64,000 bases of DNA from JAOZHU01 sp964632845 (GCA_964632845.1 CAZWDU010000003.1:62001-126000); one strand, 5' to 3'. Positions 33,405 to 42,288 are shown, counted from the first letter of the stretch. Notes: a model not told the origin generated them from the letters alone. A program made the numbers and translations.

Positions 33405-34358
33405 TTATGCTGCGGGTGTGACGGTGCAAATGCTGTTGGCGATGCCGCCGTCCGCGCCGAAATCTTGGTGCGTGATGACACTGTTAAGCAACTTTAGAGG
33501 CTCGTAGTAAATCTCCGTTATAGGCTCAGATTGAGCTTCAGCAAGCACCGCAGATTCTCCTTTTGTGCCAACGATTGCGACAGCAGCAGTGGTGGCAGTT
33601 GAGAAATAGGGGTCAGCAAGCCAGTCTAACCCTAAAGCATTTGGTATTTTTCCACTGACAAGTGAGTCGGCGAGTGCTCCGTGGAATTGAGAAACGTCAT
33701 AGTCTGTGGTAAAAGCTGTCCACATGCTTGAAGGCGTGCACATGATAAAGTCGCTTCGGTGTCCATCGTCAGCGTTCAGCTTTATGGCTGAGCCGATTTC
33801 CGCGAATGTCAGAATGCTTCCGCTCGCACAGGCTAGCGTGTTGCCTTTGTCTGTGATCATGTTGTCGACGACAATGTCGAGCATGGCTTTGCTTACTGCT
33901 TGTCCGCCCAATCTGCCGAATTGTTCAATGAACGGTATCGGAGACTGATTCAATAATAGGCTGCTGATGGGTGATGCGTCACCGTAGCTGGCTAAGGTGC
34001 AGGTGCGTTTTGCCACTGTTGGGTCAGTTGCCGTTACCGCGTTGCCTTCGGGGCTCCACGTCATATATCCTGCTTTGCTGATTATCTGCGTCTCGACGGT
34101 TATTCCTGCGCCCCTTGCAACAGGAACCATCATGCAAACCGTTCTGGCGTCAACCCATGCGGTTAGCTCAAGCAATGCTCTTTGCTGAACCATCGTGGGC
34201 AACGCAACGTTTGACGTTGACGTGAGAAGCTCTTTAACAGTGAGTTTGGCAGCTTCGCTCTTGTTGAAAGTGTCAATGCTCTCTAGCAATGTTTTGCGTC
34301 GAGGATTCTTGTTCTCGTTTATTTTCTGAAGTAGCTCAATAAATTTTGCTTCATCCAA
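33405..34358 (-). CDS. major capsid protein, HK97 fold
   Basis: 317 residues. The N-terminal about 45 residues are a charged helical arm. The rest has typical features: VPVARGAGITVETQI (E-loop region), GGQAVSKAMLDIVVDNMI (spine helix), DFIMCTPSSMWTAFTTD, then a C-terminal 'PLKLLNSVITHQDFGADGGI' strand. Located between the protease/scaffold gene and the connectors. No long prodomain is seen, so scaffolding is probably provided by the upstream gene. Confidence 0.75.
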   Translation of the reverse strand: MDEAKFIELLQKINENKNPRRKTLLESIDTFNKSEAAKLTVKELLTSTSNVALPTMVQQRALLELTAWVDARTVCMMVPVARGAGITVETQIISKAGYMTWSPEGNAVTATDPTVAKRTCTLASYGDASPISSLLLNQSPIPFIEQFGRLGGQAVSKAMLDIVVDNMITDKGNTLACASGSILTFAEIGSAIKLNADDGHRSDFIMCTPSSMWTAFTTDYDVSQFHGALADSLVSGKIPNALGLDWLADPYFSTATTAAVAIVGTKGESAVLAEAQSEPITEIYYEPLKLLNSVITHQDFGADGGIANSICTVTPAA

Positions 34359-34458
34359 ATCTTATTCCTCCCGATTGGAGTTTTATTCTCTCGTTTGCAC
34401 AACCCGCTATCAGGCGTGTGAAGCAGAGAGAACGCTTCCTAACGTGTAGGGAAAACAG

Positions 34459-35493
34459 TTAGTGGGATTTTTTCTCGATTGCCGTTAAGACTTCCATCGC
34501 TACGAGCCTGAAGGCTTCTTGCCTGCTGGCGCCCTCATCGCGTAGCTGATTGAAGCGTTTCCAGTAGCCTTCCCGAGATAAAACGTCGGGTTCCTGCTTC
34601 TGTATGCTCGTAGTATCAGCAGGCTTGTCTGCTTTCGCAGCGAGCTTCTGGTTCAAGTCGTCAATCTGTTTCCTTGAGTCGTCTAGTTGCTTGCGGAGGT
34701 CGCCAATCATGTTCATAACGTCAATTTCAGGTTTTGTGAATTCAGCCAGCTTAGTCTCCAACTTTGTGAGTCGTTCGCTGTTCTGGCACTCATGAGCCTT
34801 TCTTTCCTTCGGCGTTACTACTTGAGCTTTTGAACTGCAACCTTGGCAGCCGAGACACTCAAGAAGCTGTTCAAACGGCTGAATCCGTGTCACAGGCACT
34901 CCAGGCAAAACATCCTTCGTCAACCAAGCCAAACCGTCAAACTGAAGCCCGTTGCATTGACGACTGCCGTCAGCTCCAAGGGTGTCAGGCCGGACGCCGT
35001 GAGCTTCGATGCTTACGTGAATGATGCCCTTCGGATTAGTCTCTGCGTTGTCAAGCAGGTCGCAGAAGTTACCAGCACTGCACACAAAATCCTTGGGCAC
35101 ACGAGCCAGTACTTCGCTTACGTTGTTCTCAAACTCTGCGTCAACAAGCTCAATTGCCGAAAGCATCTCTTCGGTGTGGTTAAGGTTGTTCGGCTTTCTC
35201 ACCAGAGTTCTTGTTCCCGCAGCGAGTTCCTCAGCCGTGTACTTGTTAGCGTTCATGCTTGTCCAAGGAAAGAGTGCTTCAACTTTGTACCATTTCGCCG
35301 TCTCATCTTCTTTGACACGTTGAATGTGGCACTTTGTCCAGCTAAACGATTCCTTCGGTGGACTGCCATAAGGCAACGTTTCATCCAGCTTCAGGACAGA
35401 GAGCCAATGCTGATACTCTTTCTCGCCGTCAACGCCATAGCGTTTAATGAACGCTGAGAGGATTCTATCAAAATCTACATGACGAATAGACAT
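34459..35493 (-). CDS. capsid maturation protease fused to scaffold
   Basis: 344 residues from the ATG at 35493. The N-terminal half has protease-like elements: a His in NLNHTEE, strands and a Ser in GIIHVSIEAHG, the His/Ser order seen in herpes/HK97-type prohead proteases. Two Cys pairs (CLGCQGC) occur near residue 210. The C-terminal third is a coiled coil (LTKLETKLAEF, LRKQLDDSRKQIDDLNQKL), a typical scaffold. It lies directly upstream of the capsid gene. Confidence 0.65.
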   Translation of the reverse strand: MSIRHVDFDRILSAFIKRYGVDGEKEYQHWLSVLKLDETLPYGSPPKESFSWTKCHIQRVKEDETAKWYKVEALFPWTSMNANKYTAEELAAGTRTLVRKPNNLNHTEEMLSAIELVDAEFENNVSEVLARVPKDFVCSAGNFCDLLDNAETNPKGIIHVSIEAHGVRPDTLGADGSRQCNGLQFDGLAWLTKDVLPGVPVTRIQPFEQLLECLGCQGCSSKAQVVTPKERKAHECQNSERLTKLETKLAEFTKPEIDVMNMIGDLRKQLDDSRKQIDDLNQKLAAKADKPADTTSIQKQEPDVLSREGYWKRFNQLRDEGASRQEAFRLVAMEVLTAIEKKSH

Positions 35494-35556
35494 AACAAAG
35501 TCACTGTGAGAAAGGCAACTCAAAGATGTGAAACTGATACTGCAAAACTACATCAG

Positions 35557-36357
35557 TTACTTGCGTTTCTTCAAATAGATCGCGGCAGCCGCCAAGAAAG
35601 GCGCCACCCATGTCGCAATTGCTACTCCCAACACAAATGGTGACAACTCAAGCTCTCGATTTGAGCGAGGTGCAAACTGTGGAAGGCTGGGAAAAGGGAT
35701 ATACAATAAGAGAATCCAAAAGAGAATCAAGACTAAAACCGTCAAAACTATGTCAGGAATCTTTTTCGAGAGTCTTACGGGAAATAAAAACGGGACGCTT
35801 TTGCTGTAACTTTTAAAGCAGTCTCCGAGTTTCTTTGTCAAGCGCCATTCCTCGAACTTGGCAATAGCGATGTACCCAAAAGCTGACAATAGCCAATAAC
35901 TCATAACCTCGAACCTTGTGTTGCTCCAATACTGCCCCATGGTTGCTACCATGAAACTCAACCCAAAAGTAATCAAAATGATGCCTGTGAACTGAGGGTG
36001 CCTCATACGGGAATACAAGCCTGAATCGATGAGTTCATTGCCCTTACGACGGCTCAAAAGCAACTGTACCAGAGCAACCAACAGAATCGCGACACCGACA
36101 AAGGCGATTAACCTGCCAACCCAGAACTCAACTGCAAAAAGCATTATGTAGACACTATGAATCAGCGTTGCTGTAAACTGTGGGTTGTCGGTTGAAACCA
36201 TTTGCCAGATGTAAGGCAGTAGCGGAATCACCATAATTCCCGTGAATATCCCAACGCTAAATACCGTCTGCAACCCAAAGAGCAAGACGGTGGCAACAGA
36301 TTCGAATAGATGTCGCGCTTTTTCGCTTACGTTGACGGCATTAATCCCCCATAGCAA
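35557..36357 (-). CDS. multi-pass membrane protein of the isoprenylcysteine methyltransferase-like family (viral cargo)
   Basis: 266 residues, about seven hydrophobic helices. The segment LIDSGLYSRMRHPQFTGIILITFG matches the SAM-binding RHP-x-Y/F-x-G signature of ICMT/PEMT-like methyltransferases, followed by FEEWRL, which matches the E-x-x-L motif. Substrate unknown (lipid or small thiol). It interrupts the virion module between portal and protease genes and has its own TATA-like box (near 36373) and GGAGG ribosome site, so it is an independently expressed cargo gene. Confidence 0.65.
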   Translation of the reverse strand: MLWGINAVNVSEKARHLFESVATVLLFGLQTVFSVGIFTGIMVIPLLPYIWQMVSTDNPQFTATLIHSVYIMLFAVEFWVGRLIAFVGVAILLVALVQLLLSRRKGNELIDSGLYSRMRHPQFTGIILITFGLSFMVATMGQYWSNTRFEVMSYWLLSAFGYIAIAKFEEWRLTKKLGDCFKSYSKSVPFLFPVRLSKKIPDIVLTVLVLILFWILLLYIPFPSLPQFAPRSNRELELSPFVLGVAIATWVAPFLAAAAIYLKKRK

Positions 36358-36449
36358 ATTACCAGTGCCTCCATATAATTCTACACATTAGAACATCCGT
36401 GTGCAGAAAAATTCTAAGGCAACAGCAGTCAAAAAAACCCTTGACCGTC

Positions 36450-37781
36450 TCAAGTTCCGGCTGCAACCAGATTATTCATAAAGGCGCCCTTCAAATCTTC
36501 AGGTGAGTAGCCGAGCTTCTTGCTGGCTGCCGCAGGACTGATGATGCCATGCTCAATCTCCCTGCATAGTTTCTCGCTTAGTCGGTACACATCTTCAGCT
36601 TTCAAGGGACGCCAAACCAACCGCGCCATCTCAGGCACACCGGCAACCTTGAATACGTTAGCCTGATAGAACCGCTTTAACCTACGCTGGTCATCTCTGA
36701 CTTCAGCCTCTAACAATCGCTCTTGATAGTCAGCTGTAGCCATCGTTGTGGTTCCACCGACACCGAGAGCAATTTCGGGTACGCCTAAGCCGCCGATAAG
36801 TTCGTTCTCGAAATGCTTCAGCACAGGCTCAATCATCTGGCGGCTGTTTCCGATGTTTTTGTAGACTTCCTCGATTTTCAGGATAGTGCCGTCATTGTAG
36901 ATGTCGCTTCCGTCAGGTCGCGTCTCCAATTGGTTTTTAACTTTGTTGAAATCCGTTTCGCTTATGTCATGGTCAGCGTCGCCCAAATCAATCTGAAGCA
37001 AAGGATGAGCAAGACGACGTGCAAGCCATGGAAGCTTCTTCTCCATGTACAAAATCGCTTTAAGGCAGGGCAGAATGTTGCGGAGACTGCTTGTTCCGAA
37101 GCGGTCCCATGGACGGCAGTTGAACTTGAGATGCCAGATTTCTTCAGGTGGGTACTCGACCTTTTTGCCGACGGCTTCGGTGTAAACGTATTGCTCCAGC
37201 GTTTTCTTGTCTGAAGACAGCTTAATGCCCATGAGCATAGGGTTTAACGGGTCCCAGATGTCGCCGTTTTTGTGCCAGTACATGTTCCCGAAAATCTTCG
37301 CATAAAGCGAACCATCACGCAAATATTCTTCGTCAATGATGGCGAGAGATGCCTTCGCTTTGTCGCTGATTTGATTTTTGCCGCCGAGGTCTATGTCGTA
37401 ACCGTTCTGCCAAATCATCGCGTGCTTAACCATTACTGCTCGGTTCACGTAGGGCACGAGGTCGAAAGCATCCTGATAATCCGCATAATCGTTAAAGTCT
37501 TCGGGCACGGTTACGCCGCTGGAAGGCAAGTAGTTGACCTTAGCCATCTGCGACAGGTTCAACGTTTGAACGCTTTCACTAATCAGCTTGGCGCCTTGTA
37601 GGATTCCGCGAATGCTCGTAGTAGAAGCTGCGTTCTTCATCTCGGTTGAAGCGACAAGATAGTTCTGCGATTCGCTTGCACCGAAACTGAGAAGGCACTT
37701 TCTAGTCTTTGGCTTAGAAAGCTCTGTTACTTTCTTCTCTAGGTCTCGAATGCGTTTTCCAGCGGTAAACGGATTAAACAT
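36450..37781 (-). CDS. portal protein
   Basis: 443 residues. N-terminal basic coiled coil, then a core with VPYVNRAVMVKHAMIWQNGYDI, SLYAKIFGNMYWHKNGDIW, EIWHLKFNCRPWDRFGTSSL, and a C-terminal helical part (QMIEPVLKHFENELIGGLGVPEIALGVGG). This matches the SPP1/HK97-type portal. It forms the dodecameric DNA gate. The start overlaps the 3' end of the YkgJ-like gene by 8 nt. Confidence 0.75.
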   Translation of the reverse strand: MFNPFTAGKRIRDLEKKVTELSKPKTRKCLLSFGASESQNYLVASTEMKNAASTTSIRGILQGAKLISESVQTLNLSQMAKVNYLPSSGVTVPEDFNDYADYQDAFDLVPYVNRAVMVKHAMIWQNGYDIDLGGKNQISDKAKASLAIIDEEYLRDGSLYAKIFGNMYWHKNGDIWDPLNPMLMGIKLSSDKKTLEQYVYTEAVGKKVEYPPEEIWHLKFNCRPWDRFGTSSLRNILPCLKAILYMEKKLPWLARRLAHPLLQIDLGDADHDISETDFNKVKNQLETRPDGSDIYNDGTILKIEEVYKNIGNSRQMIEPVLKHFENELIGGLGVPEIALGVGGTTTMATADYQERLLEAEVRDDQRRLKRFYQANVFKVAGVPEMARLVWRPLKAEDVYRLSEKLCREIEHGIISPAAASKKLGYSPEDLKGAFMNNLVAAGT

Positions 37782-38271
37782 GAATGTTAAGCTCCCATCG
37801 ACGCTTGTTCACGTTGTAGATCCAAACTGCAGACTTAATCAGAGATGCCACCTGAAGCATGTACGCTTGTCCCGCAGCAACCTGTTCAGGCGTGTTCTTA
37901 ACCTTAAACCGTTTGGATTGATGCTCTATTGCCACGCAGTAGCCGACTCCGTAAGGCATCAATGGATAAGCTCTGCACAGCAACGGGCGGTCATTGTAAA
38001 TCATGCAGCCAGAGTGCACGTTTAGGAAGGGACACTTTGCATCGCTGAACTGCCACGTCGTCACTTGTCCCGTCAAACTCTTCGTTAACGGAAAGAAATT
38101 AACCGTGACACCCAACCGCTTTGCCAACTGCTCAAGTCTAACCTTTTCTGAGCCTGTGATGGCAGCGCCGAATCGTTTCCCAAATAGTTGCCGACAGCAC
38201 TCGCCGCAAGCCTGACACCTGAATAGTGTTTGTATTTTTGGAATGTCTAAGCTGAAACTGCAGGGATTCAA
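37774..38271 (-). CDS. YkgJ-type Cys cluster protein inside packaging module
   Basis: 165 residues. RCQACGECCRQLFG (C-x2-C-x2-CC) plus KCPFLNVHSGCMIYNDRPLLCRAYP form the metal-binding pattern of the YkgJ/UPF0153 family. A host protein at 50366-50833 has the same pattern. It lies exactly between terminase and portal, coupled to both (2-nt gap and 8-nt overlap), which is unusual for this family. A role in virion assembly or metal-dependent packaging is possible but unproven. Confidence 0.65.
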   Translation of the reverse strand: MNPCSFSLDIPKIQTLFRCQACGECCRQLFGKRFGAAITGSEKVRLEQLAKRLGVTVNFFPLTKSLTGQVTTWQFSDAKCPFLNVHSGCMIYNDRPLLCRAYPLMPYGVGYCVAIEHQSKRFKVKNTPEQVAAGQAYMLQVASLIKSAVWIYNVNKRRWELNIHV

Positions 38272-38273
38272 GG

Positions 38274-39602
38274 TTACTTCTCCAAATCTCCAAAAGCTAC
38301 CTTTCCGATACTACGACGTTGCCCAGAGAGCACCGCGAAAGCTCCACTGGCACTGTCTACTTGGTCGTCGTGTTCGCCTTCAGGGAAAACCTCAGCCTCA
38401 TCCAAGAACGCGTTAATCCAATCTCCCCTTACGAGGAACACGTTTTTCCTTTCCGCACTAGCACTCAAAGGACCGGCACGTGTCACTTTGTCGCCCGTGC
38501 TTCGTGTTCCATGATAGTTGAAGCCAACAAGAACTTCCCGAGCGTAGTGGTCGCTGGCGATTTTGCCGCTGGAACCGCCTTCTTCTTCCATCCAGACCTG
38601 AACAGCGCGTCCATCAACCTCAGCCGTTTGCCGAACACGGTCTTCAGTTTGCTTAGGCGAACCGCGAAAACGGCAGATGTCAAAGATGAAGAGCTGGCCA
38701 TCCTTCAACCCTGCAAGTGTTCCGCTTGTCCAGTCAGGGTCTTTGCCCTTCTCCACTTCAGTTGACGCTAAGTCCCAGAACCGAACCTTCCGAATCCCAG
38801 CAGGAACATCAGACGGCTCGACAATGCGGTCTTCGAACCATTCGCGGCGAAACATCGTGCCCAACTGAGCATCCCAGCAACCCTCAAGAATCTGCTTCCG
38901 ACGCACAGGATCCAACTGAAGAAGGCTCTGACGATAGGTTGCTTGGTCAAGCTCAGGATTGTCCTCAAGCCTTGCAGGAATGAACGCTCGACCATGACGT
39001 TTGCCCTCGATAAGGAAACGCTGCTTCACCCAATTGTGTCCAAGTCCTCCGGGATTTGTGGCACACCGCATCCGCAACGGCACAGCCATCCCGACTGGAC
39101 GGCGAAGACGGCTAAACAGGAACACGTACTGAAGCTCAAACCACTCAGTAACTTCGTCAACGCCAATGAATTGAAACTCTGCACTCCTATACCGCTGCTC
39201 ATCTCCAACACTTTCGCAGTAGCCGAACACGAGTCTGGCGCCAGAGGGAAAATGCCACGTATGGTTCACTTGGTCCCAACGAGCTGCGGTCCCGTCTAAC
39301 CATAGGTGCGAGAGGTCCATCAGCGCTTTCGGCAACGACAAGTCAGGATAGGTTCGCCTTAGGAGCAAAGCCGAGTAGCCAGGAATGTTCACGTATTGCA
39401 ACGCAGCAGAAAGCAAGGCAACGGTTTTGCCTCCGCCACCCGCTCCGCCATACATGCACTCAAGGACGTCGCAGAGTAAGAATTGAGCTTGAGGGGACCT
39501 GCCGTCACTTGTGATTAGCGGCTTCCACTTTATCCACTTGTTCTCCAGAACCGCCCGCCTGAACAACTCTCGTTGAAACGTCTCCTTTGAAGAGGAACTC
39601 AT
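38274..39602 (-). CDS. terL: terminase large subunit
   Basis: 442 residues from the ATG at 39602; the frame extends further upstream but overlaps the small-subunit gene. Walker A GGAGGGGKT near residue 51, Walker B FIGVDEVTEW, then the nuclease domain with FWDLASTE and, near the end, EHDDQVDSASGAFA. It drives genome packaging and cuts concatemers. It is followed by the YkgJ-like and portal genes. Confidence 0.85.
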   Translation of the reverse strand: MSSSSKETFQRELFRRAVLENKWIKWKPLITSDGRSPQAQFLLCDVLECMYGGAGGGGKTVALLSAALQYVNIPGYSALLLRRTYPDLSLPKALMDLSHLWLDGTAARWDQVNHTWHFPSGARLVFGYCESVGDEQRYRSAEFQFIGVDEVTEWFELQYVFLFSRLRRPVGMAVPLRMRCATNPGGLGHNWVKQRFLIEGKRHGRAFIPARLEDNPELDQATYRQSLLQLDPVRRKQILEGCWDAQLGTMFRREWFEDRIVEPSDVPAGIRKVRFWDLASTEVEKGKDPDWTSGTLAGLKDGQLFIFDICRFRGSPKQTEDRVRQTAEVDGRAVQVWMEEEGGSSGKIASDHYAREVLVGFNYHGTRSTGDKVTRAGPLSASAERKNVFLVRGDWINAFLDEAEVFPEGEHDDQVDSASGAFAVLSGQRRSIGKVAFGDLEK

Positions 39603-40155
39603 AACGTCTAAGAAGCTCAGTGGTTTCGGACAATTCGACGTTCTTCTGCACCTGTACAACGTTGTTGATTTTCACTTGAGGCTCCATGTTCACTCTCGGA
39701 AGCAACCCGAGGCTCTGACGTAGCTCAACCTCAATCTTCACAACTGCTGCTAATGTGCGAGCTGCGCCAACCTTCGCATTGTCGTTATCGGCACCCTGCA
39801 TAAGCCTAATCGCGTTTTCTCTCGCCAACTCCAGAAACTTCAGCACGTCTTTACCGTCATCCTGAGCGCTCCAGTTTGCCCAAATGAATGGCTCCCACTT
39901 AGCTCGGCGGTCATAATCCCGACGTAGAGCAAACTCTGTCACTTTCTTATGGATGCCTTGGCTCTCGTAATTCTCAGTCAGTTGCTTGGCCAGAGCTCTC
40001 AAAGTCACGCTATTGACTGCACCACCGTAGTGCAAAAGCAAGAGGCGTTTGCGCCTATAGAACAGATCCAAATCCATCTGCACAAAGGGCTTATCCTTTG
40101 AGGGTATGGGCTGTTCTGGGACAGCGCTGTCCGAACTCTGTTCATTAGAACTCAT
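39505..40155 (-). CDS. terS: probable terminase small subunit
   Basis: 216 residues directly upstream of the large subunit, overlapping it by 98 nt. Helical and charged. The segment YRRKRLLLLHYGGAVNSVTLRALAKQL, followed by RRDYDRRAKW, could form an HTH for DNA recognition. No sequence signature proves the assignment; it rests on position and size. Confidence 0.55.
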   Translation of the reverse strand: MSSNEQSSDSAVPEQPIPSKDKPFVQMDLDLFYRRKRLLLLHYGGAVNSVTLRALAKQLTENYESQGIHKKVTEFALRRDYDRRAKWEPFIWANWSAQDDGKDVLKFLELARENAIRLMQGADNDNAKVGAARTLAAVVKIEVELRQSLGLLPRVNMEPQVKINNVVQVQKNVELSETTELLRRYEFLFKGDVSTRVVQAGGSGEQVDKVEAANHK

Positions 40156-40157
40156 TT

Positions 40158-40268
40158 CTAAGTAGCCTTCTCGAATTCCTCAGCTTTAGCGCAAGCTAAT
40201 CTTGCGTAGCAGTCTCTACAGTCGGTAATCTTTTGCTCGGTTGCGCCCCAGTAACAAGGAAGAGCCAT
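40158..40268 (-). CDS. 36-residue Cys-rich peptide
   Basis: ATG at 40268, stop two bases before the terminase small subunit start. The product has Cys at residues 5, 17, 20 and 26 (C-x11-C-x2-C-x5-C), suggesting a small metal site, and a charged C-terminal helix. The tight spacing argues for real translation. Confidence 0.4.
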   Translation of the reverse strand: MALPCYWGATEQKITDCRDCYARLACAKAEEFEKAT

Positions 40269-40286
40269 AGCGTAGCCTCGTAGTAA

Positions 40287-40436
40287 CTAAGGTTGATTTT
40301 TCGCTGCGATTGTTTGCATAGTAGCTATTCGGTTTCTGATTGTTGCAAGTATGTCTTCGGCAACGATGTCCTGAAGCTCAACAGGCAATGAAACGATTGG
40401 CTTCAAGGCTAAGTCTAATTCTTTCTTAAAGTTCAA
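40287..40436 (-). CDS. 49-residue helical protein
   Basis: Read from a TTG at 40436, behind an AAAGGAGATG ribosome site. The product is amphipathic (LDLALKPIVSLPVELQDIVAE, then a helix to the end). In line with the late operon. No family recognised. Confidence 0.4.
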   Translation of the reverse strand: MNFKKELDLALKPIVSLPVELQDIVAEDILATIRNRIATMQTIAAKNQP

Positions 40437-40467
40437 ACAAACATCTCCTTTCAAATTAGCCGAGTCT

Positions 40468-40701
40468 TCAGTGGAACACGCCCATCCCGATGGCCGTCAA
40501 AATTGACACCAGACTGCAGATAACGAAAACTAGAGTAGCCGTGATTTTCTGGTCAATCGCCTTCTGCCTTGACTCTAACGCAGCAATCTGTTTCTGATGG
40601 ATGTTGCACCGTTCATCAATGCCCTTCCGATATTCCATAAAAACGTCTGAGCGAAGAAACTCGGCTGCTGCAAGAGGCACGTCGTCTTCATGCTTCTTCA
40701 A
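40468..40701 (-). CDS. small membrane-anchored coiled-coil protein
   Basis: About 77 residues if started at the TTG at 40701, overlapping the preceding stop; longer forms from GTG codons upstream are possible. A coiled coil (residues about 25-50, HQKQIAALESRQKAIDQKI) is followed by one TM helix (TLVFVICSLVSILTAIGMGV). This looks like a spanin- or holin-type membrane component, or a haemolysin-XhlA-like protein; uncertain. Confidence 0.5.
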   Translation of the reverse strand: MKKHEDDVPLAAAEFLRSDVFMEYRKGIDERCNIHQKQIAALESRQKAIDQKITATLVFVICSLVSILTAIGMGVFH

Positions 40702-40930
40702 CAAGCTGAAATGCACCCTCTCCACGGCTATCACATAACACGAGACCTTTCTCAATTGTCTCGGGAACTGCACCCTTCTGCAACGCCTCACCACCAAAGC
40801 AGACTAGCAAATGCTCAACGACGTCGTCGCGGCTCAATTGGCTTACTGATTCGCTCCGCTGTCGATCCCAGAAAGCATTCTCACGAATGTAGACTCTAGC
40901 TAAGGCTGCTTGACTTCTTTTATGAACCAT
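40688..40930 (-). CDS. hypothetical protein, first gene of the late operon
   Basis: 80 residues from the ATG at 40930. Mixed charged, predicted helical (VHKRSQAALARVYI, DDVVEHLLVCFGGEAL). No recognised family. It lies downstream of a TATA-like box near 41016-41030 and heads a long series of minus-strand virion genes. Confidence 0.45.
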   Translation of the reverse strand: MVHKRSQAALARVYIRENAFWDRQRSESVSQLSRDDVVEHLLVCFGGEALQKGAVPETIEKGLVLCDSRGEGAFQLVEEA

Positions 40931-41015
40931 ACTAAAGCACTCTTCCTGCTTTTGCCTGCAGGTGGCGCGTTCCCCCGAAAACTCACCACTAAAGTATGGA
41001 GAATCCCTTGACCAT

Positions 41016-41030
41016 AAGAAATATTTAAGC
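41016..41030 (-). promoter_or_regulatory. predicted late promoter (TATA box)
   Basis: On the minus strand GCTTAAATATTTCTT is a good archaeal TATA-like element. Transcription would start near 40992 and run through the terminase, head and tail genes. No other strong promoter is seen upstream of the packaging genes. Confidence 0.5.
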
Positions 41031-41056
41031 ACTTGACATAAGACCATCAAATAGAC

Positions 41057-41995
41057 TTAGGCAAACTCTCCGATTATCGATTGCACAACAAGGAAGATGA
41101 CATAAACAGTAACGAGCAGTGCTCCATCTTTTCTATCCAAAACGCCATCCCGAGACAAAGCGTAGACAAGCACTGCGGACACTATCATAATTACGCCAGT
41201 TGAAAACGGAGAAAAAAGAAGAGCGGGCTTAATCGGCTGAATAAGAGTGATAATGCCTATAGTCAACATGGAATCTGCAAGAACGTTGCCCAAAATATTT
41301 CCCAATCCGAGATCGCCATGCTGCTTTTTGGACGCACGAAGAGCAAAAGCTAACTCAGGCAAGCACGTTCCAACTGCCACGACAGCTCCAACCAAAAACA
41401 ACGGCAAACCAAGCGATAAACTCAACTCTTGCGAACTATCAGTAATAAGCGTCGCCCCTGCAAACAGAATTGCTAAACTAACCGCCAAAACCAAGAATTC
41501 AAAAACAAACCGAAGTTTCTGTCGTTTACCAGTCACTGCAGGTCCATCCCGTTTTGTCCTTAGCAAATTAAACCAGTAAAGCATGAATGCCAGCAACAAA
41601 ATGACTCCGTCTATGCGTGAGATGTCGCCGTCAACGAACAATAAAACAGGAAGGACAACAGCCAAAAGAGACAGGCGAACGTTCTTTATTACAGAAGAAT
41701 TAAGAGTCAGTTTTCCAGCAACCAACACTAAAACTCCGATAACTAAGGTTAAATCGGCAACGTTTGAGCCTAAGATAAGTCCGAAACCAAGCGATGAGGT
41801 TCCTTCAACAGCCGACAGGACACCAATGGCCATTTCTGGAAGAACAGCGATTATGCCCGCGATCACAAAACTTGTGACAAATTCGGATAGACGAAAATAT
41901 TTCGCCAAATTCAGAAGCCGTTTTATCGCTTCATCTGCGCTGAAGACTACGATAGCTAGTCCAACGCAGATTAGCAGGATAGGAACTAAAACCAT
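41057..41995 (-). CDS. CaCA-family Na+/Ca2+ (cation) antiporter, viral cargo
   Basis: 312 residues with about ten hydrophobic helices in two homologous halves. Alpha-repeat motifs are clear: SEFVTSFVIAGIIAVLPEM with GLILGSNVADL in the first half, and VGAVVAVGTCLPELAFAL with GLGNILGNVLADS in the second. It should exchange Ca2+ or another cation for Na+ or H+ in the cell membrane. A TATA-like box lies about 25-35 bp upstream (near 42020-42032), so it has its own promoter. Its position inside the att sites indicates carriage by the virus. Confidence 0.8.
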   Translation of the reverse strand: MVLVPILLICVGLAIVVFSADEAIKRLLNLAKYFRLSEFVTSFVIAGIIAVLPEMAIGVLSAVEGTSSLGFGLILGSNVADLTLVIGVLVLVAGKLTLNSSVIKNVRLSLLAVVLPVLLFVDGDISRIDGVILLLAFMLYWFNLLRTKRDGPAVTGKRQKLRFVFEFLVLAVSLAILFAGATLITDSSQELSLSLGLPLFLVGAVVAVGTCLPELAFALRASKKQHGDLGLGNILGNVLADSMLTIGIITLIQPIKPALLFSPFSTGVIMIVSAVLVYALSRDGVLDRKDGALLVTVYVIFLVVQSIIGEFA

Positions 41996-42126
41996 TGTAT
42001 ATCAATGGGGAAAGGAAACCACTTTATTTAAACCTTTATTCCTTCTCGAAAAAGACTCAAGCTTCTTTTATGCTGAAGCCGATGATGCGCGATATTACCC
42101 TAAAAGTTCCTTCTTTTCAAACAGAC

Positions 42127-42288
42127 TTATTGGTCGCTCCACAAGTCATTCTTTGCTCGGTTCAGCTTCTTGGCGATTCCGGCAAAATGCAGCACAAACC
42201 GCCCGAAACAGGTCCTGCAATAACCTGATTTGTTTCCTCGACTGATAGGGTCACCGCATTCACGGCATCGTCGAGGCTGCTTACCCAT
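42127..42288 (-). CDS. 53-residue zinc-ribbon protein
   Basis: ATG at 42288 overlaps the stop of the upstream gene (42281). RCRECGDPISRGNKSGYCRTCF gives C-x2-C-x11-C-x2-C, a compact zinc ribbon, followed by a basic helix. Probably binds nucleic acid and is translated together with the winged-helix-like gene. Confidence 0.55.
   Translation of the reverse strand: MGKQPRRCRECGDPISRGNKSGYCRTCFGRFVLHFAGIAKKLNRAKNDLWSDQ

Noticed and set aside
34843..35457. 204-residue plus-strand open frame
   Set aside because: Antisense to the protease/scaffold gene, with Cys/Ser/Arg-rich sequence typical of a shadow frame.
41583..42245. 220-residue plus-strand open frame
   Set aside because: Mostly antisense to the cation antiporter, whose two conserved repeats prove the real frame.
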